From Microcaldota archaeon (GTDB taxonomy: Archaea; Micrarchaeota; Micrarchaeia; Anstonellales; Bilamarchaeaceae): a stretch of DNA of 48,401 nucleotides. Location of the stretch: positions 1-48,401 of the forward strand of contig JAHJDH010000019.1 of assembly GCA_018812625.1 (NCBI GenBank), given 5' to 3'. Every line of letters starts with the position of its first letter. Within the stretch, counting starts at the first letter, position 1. A program made the translations under genes and the position numbers. Positions 17,692 to 25,881 of the stretch are shown in pieces. The notes beneath the pieces are model-generated. The model worked only from the letters and a program-made list of their open reading frames with translations, was not told the DNA's origin and searched no databases.

Positions 17692-18771
17692 TTAGGGTTT
17701 TTCGAATATCATTCCAACCAAATTGTGTTTTTCATCTATTGGAACATCTACATGGCCAATTTGGTTAAATCTTGCTCTAATCCGATTGGCAATTACATCA
17801 ACACTTTTGCGTCTTGCCATACTTTCAATTGCACCTCTCATGGAACTGTCCTTTCCCATAGCAGAAAATACAAATGGATCTTCATCAGCAACGATTAATT
17901 TCGCTCCAGTTTCCATAATTGCTGGAAGCTGCCTCATTACACTATCCAAATCAACATAAGCAGTTGCATTGAAGAGTAAAACTGTTTTGAATTTCCTAAG
18001 TGGCATTCTATCGCCTATACTTTCAGCAACTCCACATAGAAATCTTTTTCCAGTGCCGTTCATGTTCTCAAGAGGATCAATAACCGTTGCCATTTGCCTG
18101 GCCAATCGTATCATATTTGCTGATTCGTCAATACCAACATAATCTGTCATTCCATTCCGATACATCCAATGCAAGCTTCTACCAGTCCCGCAACAAATAT
18201 CAAGCACAGGGGCTCTGATGTATTCTCTTGATGCTCCGAGAACTCTGGACTGCGCCCTATAATGGCCAGTCTTGAGCATATATGAATCAAACTCGCCTGC
18301 TATTTCGTCCCATGATTTCTTTGGAGTGAAAATTAATCCGGTCATATTGTACTGATGAGCTGGAACATCAATTGTCAGTGTTTTGTCCCAGCCAAATGGG
18401 GGTTGCTGCACTATATTATCTACCATAAGTAGCTCACTGAGGTTTCTCAGTATTCTTCTTGCAACTTCTGGCTCTTCTGGAATATCACTTAGGTGTCCAA
18501 AGGCACATACGATGATTTCACTTGCGCCAACCCGTTTCTTTGTTCTTGCAATTTCATCTCGAATTTCTCTAAGATCAAGTACCTCATCTCCTCTCTCTAC
18601 ACAGACAAGAGCAAGAAGCCCATTATCTGATCTGGTATCCGGATTTTCTATCTTAGGTAAATGGGCTAGTTTTGCCACTAACCTTCTTACCTCGGCACTT
18701 CTCTTATTTGGAGGTTGATCCTGTCGTACCTGGATCTGGAGTTTTTTTGCATGGCTACAAAGAATCCTCAA
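17692..18771 (-). CDS. Fusion of ThrRS-type tRNA editing domain with a class I SAM methyltransferase
   Basis: The 359-aa protein has two parts. Residues 1-150 look like the archaeal threonyl-tRNA synthetase editing domain: start MRILCSHAKKLQIQVR, then ALVCVERGDE near 52-61, CAFGHLSDIPEEPEVARRIL near 88-107, and PPFGWDKTLTIDVPAHQ near 122-138. The lysine of the PFGW-x-K motif, important in the studied domain, is kept, while the residue before it is Asp rather than Tyr. Residues 185-359 are a Rossmann methyltransferase with motif I VLDICCGTGRSLHWM near 198 and GIDESANM near 220. There is no class II synthetase core, so it is not ThrRS. Start TTG 18771 matches the family N-terminus and lies about 25 nt from a TATA inside an inverted repeat. 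The RNA or other substrate is unknown. Confidence 0.8.
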   Translation of the reverse strand: MRILCSHAKKLQIQVRQDQPPNKRSAEVRRLVAKLAHLPKIENPDTRSDNGLLALVCVERGDEVLDLREIRDEIARTKKRVGASEIIVCAFGHLSDIPEEPEVARRILRNLSELLMVDNIVQQPPFGWDKTLTIDVPAHQYNMTGLIFTPKKSWDEIAGEFDSYMLKTGHYRAQSRVLGASREYIRAPVLDICCGTGRSLHWMYRNGMTDYVGIDESANMIRLARQMATVIDPLENMNGTGKRFLCGVAESIGDRMPLRKFKTVLLFNATAYVDLDSVMRQLPAIMETGAKLIVADEDPFVFSAMGKDSSMRGAIESMARRKSVDVIANRIRARFNQIGHVDVPIDEKHNLVGMIFEKP

Positions 18772-18777
18772 TAAATC

Positions 18778-18802
18778 ACATCTATAATGGTTCTATAGAT
18801 GT
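18778..18802. promoter_or_regulatory. Inverted repeat over the promoter of the editing-domain/methyltransferase gene
   Basis: ACATCTATA at 18778-18786 and TATAGATGT at 18794-18802 form a perfect 9-bp inverted repeat with a 7-nt spacer. On the minus strand the right arm contains TCTATAG, centred about 25 nt before the TTG start at 18771, so the repeat spans the likely TATA box and transcription start. This is the geometry of a repressor operator; a 5' hairpin is the alternative. Confidence 0.6.
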
Positions 18803-18837
18803 AAAATTATGTTAAGTACTGAATAAAAATCTATTCA

Positions 18838-19566
18838 TCAGCTTCTCAAGACCCTTTCCTTGTCAATTAGCTCCCTCACAACGTCTTTGTGGATGTATCT
18901 TTTGCCACCTACTTTCTCATGTGGGATTCTGCCGCGGTCAAGTCTCCTCTCAAGAGCATTTCTACGAAGTCCGATTCCACTCTTATAAATCTCATCAATC
19001 GTCTGATTGACTGAAAGGTAGTTTCTGTCTATATGAGTGAGTGATTCAACCACTTCTACAGGAATAAGCCGTCTAGTTCCAAATTTAACTGACGGAATTG
19101 TCCCCTTTTCTATTCTTCCTGCAAATGACCTGAAACTGACGTTTCTGTTTTGCTTGGAATATGTTTGAAATGCATCTCTAATACTGTAATATCTGCTTTT
19201 AGTTGCAAGCATGTCTTCGAGGACTTTTTTTGGTATATATCTCTTTCTTCCGACTTTGATAAATGGTATCGATCCCCTCTCTATTCTTCCGCATAATGTA
19301 CGAAGTGATATCCCTATGTCATTTTCGTTCAGGTATCTATGAGTTTCCTTTACACTGAATAATTTATGCTCATCTCCAATGATTTCTCCTGGCCTTTGAA
19401 TTTCACTGTTTTTTGCATCCCGCACAATTCTTCTCATAGTCATTTCAAAATCATCTTCGACAATTTTGCGTTTTTTGTGCATCTGCTCAACATCCATAGT
19501 TGTTAATTGATCAACAGTCTGGCTATCAACTTCAGTTTCAATCATAATACTTTTTCTTCTTACCAT
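18838..19566 (-). CDS. DNA-binding protein with three tandem excisionase/MerR-like HTH modules
   Basis: The 242-aa protein has a charged N-terminal quarter and three repeats of about 50-55 residues in the rest. Each begins with a (S/F)(S/Y)(V/I)-type helix and ends in a near-constant wing: IERGSIPFIKVGRKRYIP, IEKGTIPSVKFGTRRLIP and LDRGRIPHEKVGGKRYIH. The R/K-G-x-I-P-x-x-K-(V/F)-G-x-(K/R)-(R)-(Y/L)-I pattern is that of excisionase/AlpA-like helix-turn-helix wings. Three copies suggest binding to an extended or repeated site. Start ATG 19566 follows a TATTTATTA box at 19607-19615; a TTG at 19599 is possible. It lies directly upstream of the fusion gene on the same strand, with the inverted repeat between them. 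Confidence 0.75.
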   Translation of the reverse strand: MVRRKSIMIETEVDSQTVDQLTTMDVEQMHKKRKIVEDDFEMTMRRIVRDAKNSEIQRPGEIIGDEHKLFSVKETHRYLNENDIGISLRTLCGRIERGSIPFIKVGRKRYIPKKVLEDMLATKSRYYSIRDAFQTYSKQNRNVSFRSFAGRIEKGTIPSVKFGTRRLIPVEVVESLTHIDRNYLSVNQTIDEIYKSGIGLRRNALERRLDRGRIPHEKVGGKRYIHKDVVRELIDKERVLRS

Positions 19567-19670
19567 ATCTTTCCACTCTCTTATTGTTAATTTGTGCAAA
19601 TCTGTGTATTTATTACCACTTTAATTGTTTATTAATATTTTTAGTAAAATCTTACGAAAACAGAAAGATT

Positions 19671-19680
19671 CTTATATATT
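19671..19680 (+). promoter_or_regulatory. TATA box for the double Lrp regulator
   Basis: CTTATATATT, centred 25 nt before ATG 19700. Confidence 0.6.
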
Positions 19681-19699
19681 TTTATTAAAAATAGCATAT

Positions 19700-20671
19700 A
19701 TGGCATTAGAAGATCTTGATTTGACAGACCGTAAAATCCTTTCAGAACTCGATAAAAATGCCAGAATCAGTTATAGTGACCTTGGAAAAAAAATTCGGGT
19801 TGCCAAGGAGACTGTCAAATACAGAATCAAGAATCTTGAGGATAGGGATATCATCTCGGGCTACCATACTGTGGTGAATCTCTCAAAAGCAGGTTACACG
19901 GTCTACCGTCTTTATTTGCGTCTGCAAAGCACTTCGCCACAAATAGAAAAACAACTTGCAAATTACCTTATAAAATCAAGAAATGTCGTTGTTTTCTATC
20001 GTATTAATGGGCCTTTCAATATAGTGCTTGGAATTCTTGCTCGCAATAACTGGGAATTTGAGCGTTTTTGGAACGATCTCAAAAAGCACTATGGACGTTA
20101 TTTCTCAAAATATCATTTTTCCATGATGACTGAATATTTTGAGTTTTCAAGGCCATATCTCCTAATTTCTAAAGATTCTGAGAAACTTTCTTTTCCAACT
20201 ATGAAACAATCAGAGCCCGAAAATCTTGATGAACTTGATTTCAAACTCCTATATTATCTTTCTGATAATGCGCGTGCATCTCTTGTATCAATTGCAAAAT
20301 ATCTCAATGTCAGTGTTGTCACAGCCAGATATCGCCTAAAAAATCTGATCAGCAAGAAGGTAATTGTTGGCTTTAGGCCAATTTTTAATCTACATGCGCT
20401 TGGTAGGGAATATTTCAAAGTTGATATCTGGTTTAGCAAGTTTGATCGCGCCCAGGAGATAATCCAAACAATCATATCCCACCCGGAAGTAGCATATACT
20501 GAAAGGAGTATCATTTTGAGTGACCTTGAGGTCGATATAGAGACTAAAAACTTCGAAAGCTTCATTGCAATTATGGATTTTTTCCAAGAAAAATTTCCAG
20601 AAGACATCCGAGATTATTCCTATTATTCGCTTGTAAAAAACTACAAGATGAAATATGCGCTTGGTTTCTAG
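19700..20671 (+). CDS. Duplicated Lrp/AsnC-family transcription regulator
   Basis: The 323-aa protein contains two complete Lrp/AsnC units in tandem. Unit 1 (residues 3-150) begins LDLTDRKILSELDKNARISY with recognition helix AKETVKYRIKNLEDRDIISG. Unit 2 (about 170-323) begins LDELDFKLLYYLSDNARASL with helix SVVTARYRLKNLISKKVIVG. Each HTH is followed by a RAM-like alpha/beta region. Normal Lrp proteins of about 150 aa dimerise through RAM, so the fusion may be an obligate pseudo-dimer. ATG 19700 is chosen because the TATA box is 25 nt upstream; the frame is open back to 19625. It is divergent from the triple-HTH gene and 42 nt ahead of the IPK gene. Confidence 0.85.
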   Translation: MALEDLDLTDRKILSELDKNARISYSDLGKKIRVAKETVKYRIKNLEDRDIISGYHTVVNLSKAGYTVYRLYLRLQSTSPQIEKQLANYLIKSRNVVVFYRINGPFNIVLGILARNNWEFERFWNDLKKHYGRYFSKYHFSMMTEYFEFSRPYLLISKDSEKLSFPTMKQSEPENLDELDFKLLYYLSDNARASLVSIAKYLNVSVVTARYRLKNLISKKVIVGFRPIFNLHALGREYFKVDIWFSKFDRAQEIIQTIISHPEVAYTERSIILSDLEVDIETKNFESFIAIMDFFQEKFPEDIRDYSYYSLVKNYKMKYALGF

Positions 20672-20683
20672 CACTTCTCAATG

Positions 20684-20691
20684 TTTTTAAG
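20684..20691 (+). promoter_or_regulatory. TATA box for isopentenyl phosphate kinase
   Basis: TTTTTAAG centred 26-27 nt before ATG 20714. IPK therefore has its own promoter despite following the Lrp gene closely. Confidence 0.55.
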
Positions 20692-20713
20692 TGCTTTTAC
20701 TCCATTTCATCTT

Positions 20714-21481
20714 ATGAAGGTAATCAAATTCGGCGGCAGTGCAATAACTGACAAATCTGAATTCAAATGCGCCAATCTCAGCCAAATCAAGAAACTTGCT
20801 CAGGCAATTTCAACTGTTTGGAGGGAAGGAATGCGGGATTTGGTTATTGTTCATGGAGCAGGTTCATTTGGCCATGCACTGGTTCTAAAGCATGGAATAA
20901 ATGATGGAATTACTAATGATTCCCAGCGTCTTGGATTTGCTGATACTCATCAAGCGTGCTCTAGCCTTTCTTCGATTGTAGTTTCTGCCTTAATCGAACA
21001 AAATGTTCCTGCAGTGTCCATTTCCCCAAATTCAATAATAACCCAAAAAAATAAGAGAATCGTGGGTTTTGATACCCGTATCATAAATGAGTATCTGTCC
21101 AAGGGTTATCTTCCTGTTCTCTATGGTGACATGGTTCCTGACCTTGAGCTTGAGGGTTCTGTTTGCTCTGGAGATCAAATAATGTCATACCTTGGAAAAG
21201 ATGCAGACTATCTCATATTCACAACTAATGTTGATGGAGTTCTTGATGGTGAGGGAAACGTTATTGCTGAAATTACTGCTGAGAATTTTTCTCAAATCTC
21301 TGCTCATTTAAAAGAAACAAAAAATGATGTTACTGGTGCCATGAAGGGAAAAATCAACGAGCTTCTGAAAGGGGGCGTTACTTCCTACATCATAAATGCA
21401 GGAAGCCCAGAGCGACTTGTTGATCTTCTCCATGGCAAAGAGGCTATTGGAACTATGGTGAGGGGGAAATCTCACTCATAA
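20714..21481 (+). CDS. Isopentenyl phosphate kinase
   Basis: The 255-aa protein belongs to the amino acid kinase superfamily. The phosphate-binding KFGGSAITDK at residues 4-13, the IPK-diagnostic HGAGSFGHALVLKHGI near 53-68 with its catalytic His, VLYGDMVPD near 145, the SGDQI segment near 160, and TTNVDGVLD near 178 followed by DVTGAMKGKI near 213 match IPK rather than acetylglutamate or aspartate kinases. It phosphorylates isopentenyl phosphate to IPP, the last step of the archaeal mevalonate route. ATG 20714 is preferred over an in-frame start at 20681 because the TATA box lies between. Its last 10 bp overlap the convergent propeller gene. Confidence 0.92.
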   Translation: MKVIKFGGSAITDKSEFKCANLSQIKKLAQAISTVWREGMRDLVIVHGAGSFGHALVLKHGINDGITNDSQRLGFADTHQACSSLSSIVVSALIEQNVPAVSISPNSIITQKNKRIVGFDTRIINEYLSKGYLPVLYGDMVPDLELEGSVCSGDQIMSYLGKDADYLIFTTNVDGVLDGEGNVIAEITAENFSQISAHLKETKNDVTGAMKGKINELLKGGVTSYIINAGSPERLVDLLHGKEAIGTMVRGKSHS

Positions 21482-23418
21482 TATCCATAGTAATTCTCTT
21501 GTTCATATGGCAGATCTACTTCATTTACCTGCTCAAGTGTATTGAGTTCATTCATCACGACCTTACTACCTGATATTGTGTATAGAACATCCTCAATGAA
21601 CAATGACCTCTTCACATCATACTGAGAGTAGAAATAATATCCACTCTTTGTATATTCATCATCATCCTCAACATGGCTGACAGTGCCTTTTAGTTTGAAT
21701 CCATCCTCTGTATCCACATTGAAAACATATGCTCCCTGGAATGTATAATCCCCATATTGCCAAGGCTCGATACCAGTTGGATATTGGTCTGGATCAATTT
21801 CAGCAAGCAATATCGGAATTACCAAAAGGTTCTTCTTTTTGCTGAACAAAAATGCCTTGTGGTCATGCAGAGCATATGATTCAGTTCCCCGATCTCCAAT
21901 TTCAAACTTGGATATTTCTTTTGGCTTTTCAACATCAGTAATATCAAAGAGCGAAAGTTTTACTCCCTGATACCAGGAGAAATCCCCATCATCAGCAGGA
22001 ATTGCTTCTTTCCCAAGTCCAATCACGTGGTTCTCATCGTATGGATGTAGGTAGTCTGAATATCCTGGGATTTTGAGCTTTCCAAGAACTTCTGGTTCTG
22101 TTGGATCATTTAAGTCTATTACAAACAAAGGATCGACTTTTCTGAAAGTAACAATGTACCCTCTGCCGCCCATGAATCTTGCCGAATATATTTTTTCCCC
22201 TGGGGCAAGGTCTTCAAGTTTTCCAACAATCTTTAGATCATTGTCAAGGACATAAACATTGTTTTTCGAAGTTGTTTGGCCTTCGAATCTTGCAACATGT
22301 CCTACTGTTGTAGCAATTCTGAAATGGTCTTCGTGTTCATCCATAGAAAATTGATTGAGTATGTGGCCCGGAACACTACCGCTTGCTTCGTAAGCTATTT
22401 TTCCGTCTTCTATTGCGATTCTATGAATTGCTGTTTCTTCATTATATTCCCATTCTGGAGGCATCATTATTTTTGCAGCCACTTCTTCAACAAGTGGAAC
22501 TGGGCCTGGTACATCTGGGAACTTGTCATGGACTAAATATATATTATTCGAAGATACATACATTTCTGTTGCATCTCCAACAAGGAACAACTTCTTCTGC
22601 TGCTCGTCATTGTCAAGATCTACTGAAAGAACTGTTGAATAAGTGTATGAGTATGCAGGAAGGTTTGGATAATATATTTCTGGGAACACTCCAGAATCAT
22701 TCTCTCCGTCTCTGTAAACTACTGGAGGTGCGATCTGATCTTCATTATCTCCATAATACCAGACATTCTTGTTCACAATCACATAAACATCTCTTCCAAT
22801 CATTCTTGAATCAAAATAATTTCCTTCTACATATGTCTCTTCTTTTATCTCTGGATTTGTCCTATCTGAAATATCATAATGAATTATTCCCGTATAGCCA
22901 TATCCATATCCGTCTTTTTGATATGCCAACTCAGGGTACCCATATACAAAGACAACCAGGTCATCTCCATTGATGAAAAATTCATTCGCACTTCCATCTA
23001 TTTCTGTTTCAGAAAGGATTTCTGCATCAATAGCTGGGTATGCATCTAATATTACCAGTTTGTTTCCTGAGAGTACATAGATGTAATTTCCATCTGTTTT
23101 TACAAAATCTGCTTCATCCACGCCTTCCACTTGGACATTGGTAGTGGAATAGTCGCTACTTCCGCCATCATCAGATGCTTCCTGAGCGCCTTTAGCAGTC
23201 TCAGCAGCCATCATTGGCATCGCAATATTGTCAAAGTATCTCTCACGTTCTCTCATGTTATTTTTTAGAAATGATTTGAGCTCATCCATTGAAGTGAATT
23301 TCTTGAGTTCAGTTGGTTCTGTAATGTTTGTTTCATTATTTGGATCAACTGGAGGCTCAATGCATCCAAATAGCATCGAGAAAACCATAATTCCGAGTAC
23401 AAATATTTTGAAGTTCAT
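21472..23418 (-). CDS. Secreted beta-propeller lipoprotein
   Basis: The 648-aa protein starts MNFKIFVLGIMVFSMLFGC, a lipoprotein signal with lipobox LFGC. After a linker comes a family-typical DEADFVKTDGNYIYVLSGNK near residue 105, then successive beta-blade segments: DRTNPEIKEE near 195, SVDLDNDEQQKKLFLVGDA near 275, GRGYIVTFRKVDPLFVIDL near 420, and DVEKPKEISKFEIGDRG near 500. The pattern matches archaeal/bacterial secreted proteins with a C-terminal beta-propeller distantly related to WD40 (Pfam Beta_propel). It is anchored outside the membrane; function unknown, perhaps binding or polymer recognition. It is Tyr- and acid-rich at the C-terminus and overlaps the IPK end by 10 bp. Confidence 0.88.
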   Translation of the reverse strand: MNFKIFVLGIMVFSMLFGCIEPPVDPNNETNITEPTELKKFTSMDELKSFLKNNMRERERYFDNIAMPMMAAETAKGAQEASDDGGSSDYSTTNVQVEGVDEADFVKTDGNYIYVLSGNKLVILDAYPAIDAEILSETEIDGSANEFFINGDDLVVFVYGYPELAYQKDGYGYGYTGIIHYDISDRTNPEIKEETYVEGNYFDSRMIGRDVYVIVNKNVWYYGDNEDQIAPPVVYRDGENDSGVFPEIYYPNLPAYSYTYSTVLSVDLDNDEQQKKLFLVGDATEMYVSSNNIYLVHDKFPDVPGPVPLVEEVAAKIMMPPEWEYNEETAIHRIAIEDGKIAYEASGSVPGHILNQFSMDEHEDHFRIATTVGHVARFEGQTTSKNNVYVLDNDLKIVGKLEDLAPGEKIYSARFMGGRGYIVTFRKVDPLFVIDLNDPTEPEVLGKLKIPGYSDYLHPYDENHVIGLGKEAIPADDGDFSWYQGVKLSLFDITDVEKPKEISKFEIGDRGTESYALHDHKAFLFSKKKNLLVIPILLAEIDPDQYPTGIEPWQYGDYTFQGAYVFNVDTEDGFKLKGTVSHVEDDDEYTKSGYYFYSQYDVKRSLFIEDVLYTISGSKVVMNELNTLEQVNEVDLPYEQENYYGYYE

Positions 23419-23521
23419 GCACCTACTACACAGTACTTTTTTATATCCTTCTTGTCTTTGTTCGGTCTTAACCGAAAATCAAATGGGAATGATTATATTC
23501 TGCTTTTTTGATAACTAATCC

Positions 23522-24169
23522 ATGAATGAGAAGAGAATTGCAACAATCCTCAAGCTAATGCATTGCGAGGCAATGAAATACAATCCTCCTATTTTCAGAG
23601 TTGAAAATAAGATCAAAGGAGATCCCTTCAAAATACTAGTGTTTACAATGCTCTCAGCCAGAACTCGTGATGAAGTAACTCTTGATATTGTTGAAAAACT
23701 ATTTGGAATTGCCAAAAGTCCCAGAGAAATCCACAAACTTGGGAAAAGCAAACTTGAAAAGATAATTTTTGGAATTGGTTTTTACAGAAACAAAACAAAA
23801 AACCTGATTGAACTGTCGAAATCAATTGAGAAAAGAGGCAGCGTTCCAGATACTTTAGAAGAACTTCTTTTGCTTCCAGGAGTCGGTCGCAAGACTGCAA
23901 ATATTGTTCTTGCAAAAGCATTTGGAAAAAATACTCTTGGAGTTGATATTCACGTTCACAGGATAAGCAATCGCCTTGGTTTAGTTAAAACAACCAAACC
24001 AGTTGATACTGAAGATGCGCTTGTTAAAATAATCCCAAAAAAATACATCCGTTCTATCAACAGTAATTTTGTTGCATTTGGACAATCCGTCTGCCATCCA
24101 AGAAATCCTTCCTGCCATAAATGCCCTCTGAATAAAATTTGTCCTTCTTCAACTATTCAAAAGCATTAA
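23522..24169 (+). CDS. nth: Endonuclease III, DNA glycosylase/AP lyase
   Basis: The 215-aa, full-length Nth removes oxidised pyrimidines and cleaves the abasic site. The helix-hairpin-helix LLLPGVGRKTANIVLAKAF near residues 119-137 contains the catalytic lysine, and the catalytic aspartate is in GVDIHVHRISNRLGL near 140. The 4Fe-4S loop at the C-terminus is C-x6-C-x2-C-x5-C (CHPRNPSCHKCPLNKIC). A TATA-like GATTATATTC sits about 28 nt before the ATG. It is divergent from the propeller gene and 17 nt before the stomatin gene. Confidence 0.95.
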   Translation: MNEKRIATILKLMHCEAMKYNPPIFRVENKIKGDPFKILVFTMLSARTRDEVTLDIVEKLFGIAKSPREIHKLGKSKLEKIIFGIGFYRNKTKNLIELSKSIEKRGSVPDTLEELLLLPGVGRKTANIVLAKAFGKNTLGVDIHVHRISNRLGLVKTTKPVDTEDALVKIIPKKYIRSINSNFVAFGQSVCHPRNPSCHKCPLNKICPSSTIQKH

Positions 24170-24186
24170 ATATTTCTCAGGTTCAA

Positions 24187-24972
24187 ATGAGTCCCATGGA
24201 TCCAGAAGTATTAGTGTGTTTGTTTCCTGCCGGATTTATTGGGTTGCTTTTTTTGCTCAGTTCCGTCAAGATAATTATGGAGTATGAACGTGCAGTTCTC
24301 TTTACTTTGGGTAAATACAGCAGAGTACTTAATCCTGGCTTGAATATAATATTCCCAATTATCCAGGGAGTTAGGAAAGTTGATATCAGAATTAAGACAG
24401 TTGATATTCCAAAGCAGGAAGTAATGACTAGCGATAACGTTCCAGTAAGTGTCAATGCTGTTGTCTATATGAGGGTTGAAAATCCTCAAAAAGCAGTTCT
24501 AAAAATCCAGGATTATGTCTATGCAGTAGCGCAATATGGCCAAACTGCTCTTCGAGATGTTATTGGTAACAAAGAACTTGATTTTGTCCTCACACAAAGA
24601 GAGGCCATTGCAAATGAAATCAAGGAGCTTGTTGACCGCGAGACTGAAGACTGGGGTATCGACATTACTGCAATAAAAATCCAGGATATTTCACTTCCAA
24701 TTGACATGAAGAGAATTATGGCAAGGCAAGCTGAGGCAGAGCGTGAAAAGAGGGCCAATATCATCAAAGCAGAAGGTGAAGTTATTTCTTCTGTAAATCT
24801 TAGAAAAGCAGCAGATACTCTTTCACAGTCTCCAGGAGCTATGCATTTGAGAACTTTACAAACAATAGTAGACATTTCATCAGATCCAAGCAATAAAATC
24901 ATCCTTGCAGTTCCGATGGAAGTTCTCAGGGCATTTGAAGGTCTTTCAAAAGTTCCTAAAAAGAAGGCTTAG
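24187..24972 (+). CDS. Stomatin/slipin SPFH-domain membrane protein
   Basis: The 261-aa protein has a hydrophobic N-terminal anchor (about residues 9-26), then the SPFH core starting YERAVLFTLGKYSRVLNPGL, with VDIRIKTVDIPKQEVMTSDN and NAVVYMRVENPQKAV. It continues into a charged coiled region (MARQAEAEREKRANIIKAEG) and a C-terminal IILAVPME stretch. Slipins oligomerise on the cytoplasmic face and organise membrane domains. In many archaea the gene is next to nfeD or a membrane protease; neither is here. ATG 24187 follows an AGGT site; an in-frame ATG at 24196 is possible. The gene ends in a 4-bp overlap with mevalonate kinase. Confidence 0.93.
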   Translation: MSPMDPEVLVCLFPAGFIGLLFLLSSVKIIMEYERAVLFTLGKYSRVLNPGLNIIFPIIQGVRKVDIRIKTVDIPKQEVMTSDNVPVSVNAVVYMRVENPQKAVLKIQDYVYAVAQYGQTALRDVIGNKELDFVLTQREAIANEIKELVDRETEDWGIDITAIKIQDISLPIDMKRIMARQAEAEREKRANIIKAEGEVISSVNLRKAADTLSQSPGAMHLRTLQTIVDISSDPSNKIILAVPMEVLRAFEGLSKVPKKKA

Positions 24973-25871
24973 TTTGAAACTTTTGTTGCAAAGGAGTCAA
25001 ACCCTTTTTCTTTTATTTTTTCTTCTATTTTTTTAGCATGATTTTCATCTTTTGCAAGTGCAATACAGCAGCCTCCGCCGCCTCCACCTGTTAGCTTGGC
25101 GCCAAGAGCTCCATTTGCAAGTGCAATCTCATTAATTTTGTCATTTCCTTCATCAGAAAGTCCAAGCTCACTAACCAAACTCTGATTTGCATTCATAAGA
25201 TTTCCAATAACATCAATCTGGCCTTTTTCAAGAGCAGTCCGTCCTTTGGAAACAATATCAGTATATTCGTCAACCAGCTGAGCAAATTCTTCTTCATCCT
25301 GGCTCTTAAACTCTTTTACTCTCTCAACCATTTTTGCTGTTTGGCTGTATTTTCCGCTAAATGAAATTACAATATCAAGAGGCTTGTAAAGCTCAAGAAA
25401 ATCAAATTGGTTTTCTTCCGGAGTTTTTCCGCGCCTAAATTCAACAACTCCTCCATGAGTTGCTATAGTGTTATCAATTCCGCTTGGGTTTCCATGAAAT
25501 GCGCCTTCTCCTGCGTATGCGTATTTGTTTATCTCTGCTTTAGTAAGATGAATGTCCTTTTCCTTTGCAAGTGCTTTGACAAGAGCCACGCAAAACGCTG
25601 CCGAAGAACCTAGTCCGCCATATGTTCGAAGGTCTCCAGTTAAATGAACATCATATCTCTCATGAATTCCCATAACTGCAAGAACTCTTTCGATTCCATC
25701 CAAGCTTAGTTTCTCAATAACTTTGTGCTTTGTAATTATCCTGTTTTGGTCTGATTCTTTTAACTCCACAACAACCCCGCTTGAAATCCCACAAGCAATT
25801 GCAGGAGCTCCGTGAACAACAAAATGTTCTCCAAAAAGAATTACCTTTCCCTTCGCTTCTCCCTTATTCAT
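24969..25871 (-). CDS. mvk: Mevalonate kinase
   Basis: The 300-aa GHMP kinase phosphorylates mevalonate to mevalonate 5-phosphate. It shows the N-terminal KGKVILFGEHFVVHGAPAIA near residues 7-26, the ATP loop TYGGLGSSAAFCVALVKAL near 87-105, the substrate segment GNPSGIDNTIATHGG near 128-142, and GGGGGGCCIAL near the end. The spacing and HGNPSGID identify it as mevalonate kinase rather than galactokinase or homoserine kinase. Start ATG 25871 is used because an AAGGTGA site is correctly spaced ahead of it, overlapping the end of the DUF2666-like gene. It feeds the AcnX/UbiD/IPK steps encoded elsewhere in the window. Confidence 0.93.
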   Translation of the reverse strand: MNKGEAKGKVILFGEHFVVHGAPAIACGISSGVVVELKESDQNRIITKHKVIEKLSLDGIERVLAVMGIHERYDVHLTGDLRTYGGLGSSAAFCVALVKALAKEKDIHLTKAEINKYAYAGEGAFHGNPSGIDNTIATHGGVVEFRRGKTPEENQFDFLELYKPLDIVISFSGKYSQTAKMVERVKEFKSQDEEEFAQLVDEYTDIVSKGRTALEKGQIDVIGNLMNANQSLVSELGLSDEGNDKINEIALANGALGAKLTGGGGGGCCIALAKDENHAKKIEEKIKEKGFDSFATKVSN

Positions 25872-25881
25872 ACATGTCACC

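Noticed and set aside
17692-18771. Truncated threonyl-tRNA synthetase
   Set aside because: The C-terminal half has methyltransferase motif I and an intact Rossmann pattern, and no class II synthetase motifs, so it is a fusion rather than a broken ThrRS.
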